DNA of 64,000 nt, taken from Dyadobacter sp. Leaf189 (GTDB lineage: Bacteria > Bacteroidota > Bacteroidia > Cytophagales > Spirosomataceae). Location of the stretch: contig NZ_LMPS01000004.1 in the NCBI RefSeq assembly GCF_001424405.1, positions 864,537 to 928,536 of the forward strand, written 5' to 3'. How positions within the stretch are numbered: position 1 is the first letter of the stretch; each line of letters opens with the position of its first letter. Shown piece after piece: positions 63,554 to 64,000 of this stretch. Made by a program: the position numbers and the translations under genes. The notes below the pieces were generated by a model, which made no database searches, had not been told where the DNA came from, and saw only the letters and a program-made list of their open reading frames with translations.

Positions 63554-64000
63554 AGCCCGGCGCGGGAGCGTGGGCAAAGTGAATTTCAGGAAGGTGCTCG
63601 CCGTTTTATTGGTACTGCACAGCTCATTTTTCCTGTCGGGCTGCGGCGTGTATTCGTTTACAGGCACCAACCTCTCTCCTGACATTAAGACATTTAGCAT
63701 ACTTAACTTCACAATGGGAACTGCCGGCGGCCCGTCGGACCTGCCGCAAAGGTTAACAGAGGATTTGAAAGAATACTTTCAGCGGAATACCAGCCTTACC
63801 AGCCAGCCCGGCGGCGGCGACCTCGTTTTAGAAGGTTCTGTTACAGGATACGACGTACTTCCGGCCGCTCCGACCGCGAATGACCAGGCAGGATTGAACA
63901 GGCTCAACGTGACTATCCAGGTTCGGTATACGAATGCAAAAGACGAAACGAAGAACTTCGACCAATCTTTCACTTACTATGCGGATTTCCCTCAGGATCA
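63537..64000 (+). CDS. lptE: LptE-family lipopolysaccharide-assembly lipoprotein (cut by window edge)
   Basis: The first 154 residues of a lipoprotein with Cys36 in HSSFFLSGC. The visible part fits LptE of Bacteroidota: CGVYSFTGTNLSPDIKTFSILNF, QRLTEDLKEYFQRNT, GDLVLEGSVTGYDVLPAAPT, NRLNVTIQVRYTN. LptE plugs the LptD barrel that puts lipopolysaccharide into the outer membrane. The ATG at 63537 overlaps the sigma-54 activator gene by 17 bases; an in-frame GTG at 63579 would give a shorter, more standard lipoprotein leader and is a good alternative. The gene runs past the window end. Confidence 0.85.
   Translation, partial: MILKNKARRGSVGKVNFRKVLAVLLVLHSSFFLSGCGVYSFTGTNLSPDIKTFSILNFTMGTAGGPSDLPQRLTEDLKEYFQRNTSLTSQPGGGDLVLEGSVTGYDVLPAAPTANDQAGLNRLNVTIQVRYTNAKDETKNFDQSFTYYADFPQD

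Noticed and set aside
1..64000. tRNA, rRNA and riboswitch genes
   Set aside because: Reading both strands I found no cloverleaf-like, rRNA-like or known riboswitch-like stretch in the intergenic regions; a covariance-model scan would settle it.

Overview
The window looks like chromosomal DNA from a member of the Bacteroidota, most likely a Cytophagales/Spirosomaceae-type bacterium such as Dyadobacter (the genus is my inference). The evidence is three SusC/SusD pairs, a protein with a type IX secretion/gliding-motility C-terminal domain, a TamL-type Omp85 lipoprotein, a FecR anti-sigma factor with a DUF4974-like tail, promoter candidates of the Bacteroidota form TTG-N19..22-TAnnTTTG, and many start codons without a strong Shine-Dalgarno. 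I see no rRNA, tRNA, CRISPR array, prophage or insertion sequence.

Layout. 1-6.7 kb is a minus-strand run: an SGNH hydrolase cut by the window edge, a DUF4920 protein, a 1152-aa T9SS-type adhesin, a lone ABC ATPase, a CBS/CorC membrane protein and a small membrane protein. 6.9-9.9 kb holds fructose-bisphosphate aldolase and a redox module (HxlR regulator divergent from a nitroreductase and a FrnE/DsbA-like protein). 10-26 kb is mostly housekeeping and envelope: a DUF5686 protein, M1 peptidase, DUF1328 peptide, GuaA, an outer-membrane beta-barrel protein, Pgk, a FAN1-like nuclease, an EEP-family hydrolase and a pair of M16 proteases, one lacking the zinc motif. 26.4-34.9 kb is a regulated uptake locus: an exported sugar isomerase-like protein, then on the other strand sigma factor, FecR, an STN-carrying SusC and SusD. 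35-43.9 kb carries a 2OG-Fe(II) oxygenase with ChrA, then a NagZ-like/AmiE-like fusion enzyme, DUF721, an LD-carboxypeptidase, an SDR and a convergent M20 amidohydrolase; several fit cleavage and re-use of peptidoglycan fragments. 44.3-55 kb is two consecutive SusC/SusD pairs with a DUF1735-type lipoprotein and no glycosidase. 55-64 kb is AlaA-like aminotransferase, a queuosine-precursor transporter, a SpoU methyltransferase, TamL, MiaB, a sigma-54 activator and the start of LptE.

Four intergenic spots carry one palindromic repeat family sharing the core TTGTCAnnCTGAGCG; two of these spots flank the isomerase gene. Several convergent gene pairs have abutting or overlapping stop codons with no room for a terminator. 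The most distinctive candidate system is the two-enzyme fusion at 37.4-40.4 kb, which would join two successive muropeptide-degrading steps in one exported protein next to an LD-carboxypeptidase gene. The next is the sigma/FecR/SusCD locus, with two hairpins bearing the same six-base loop between fecR and susC.
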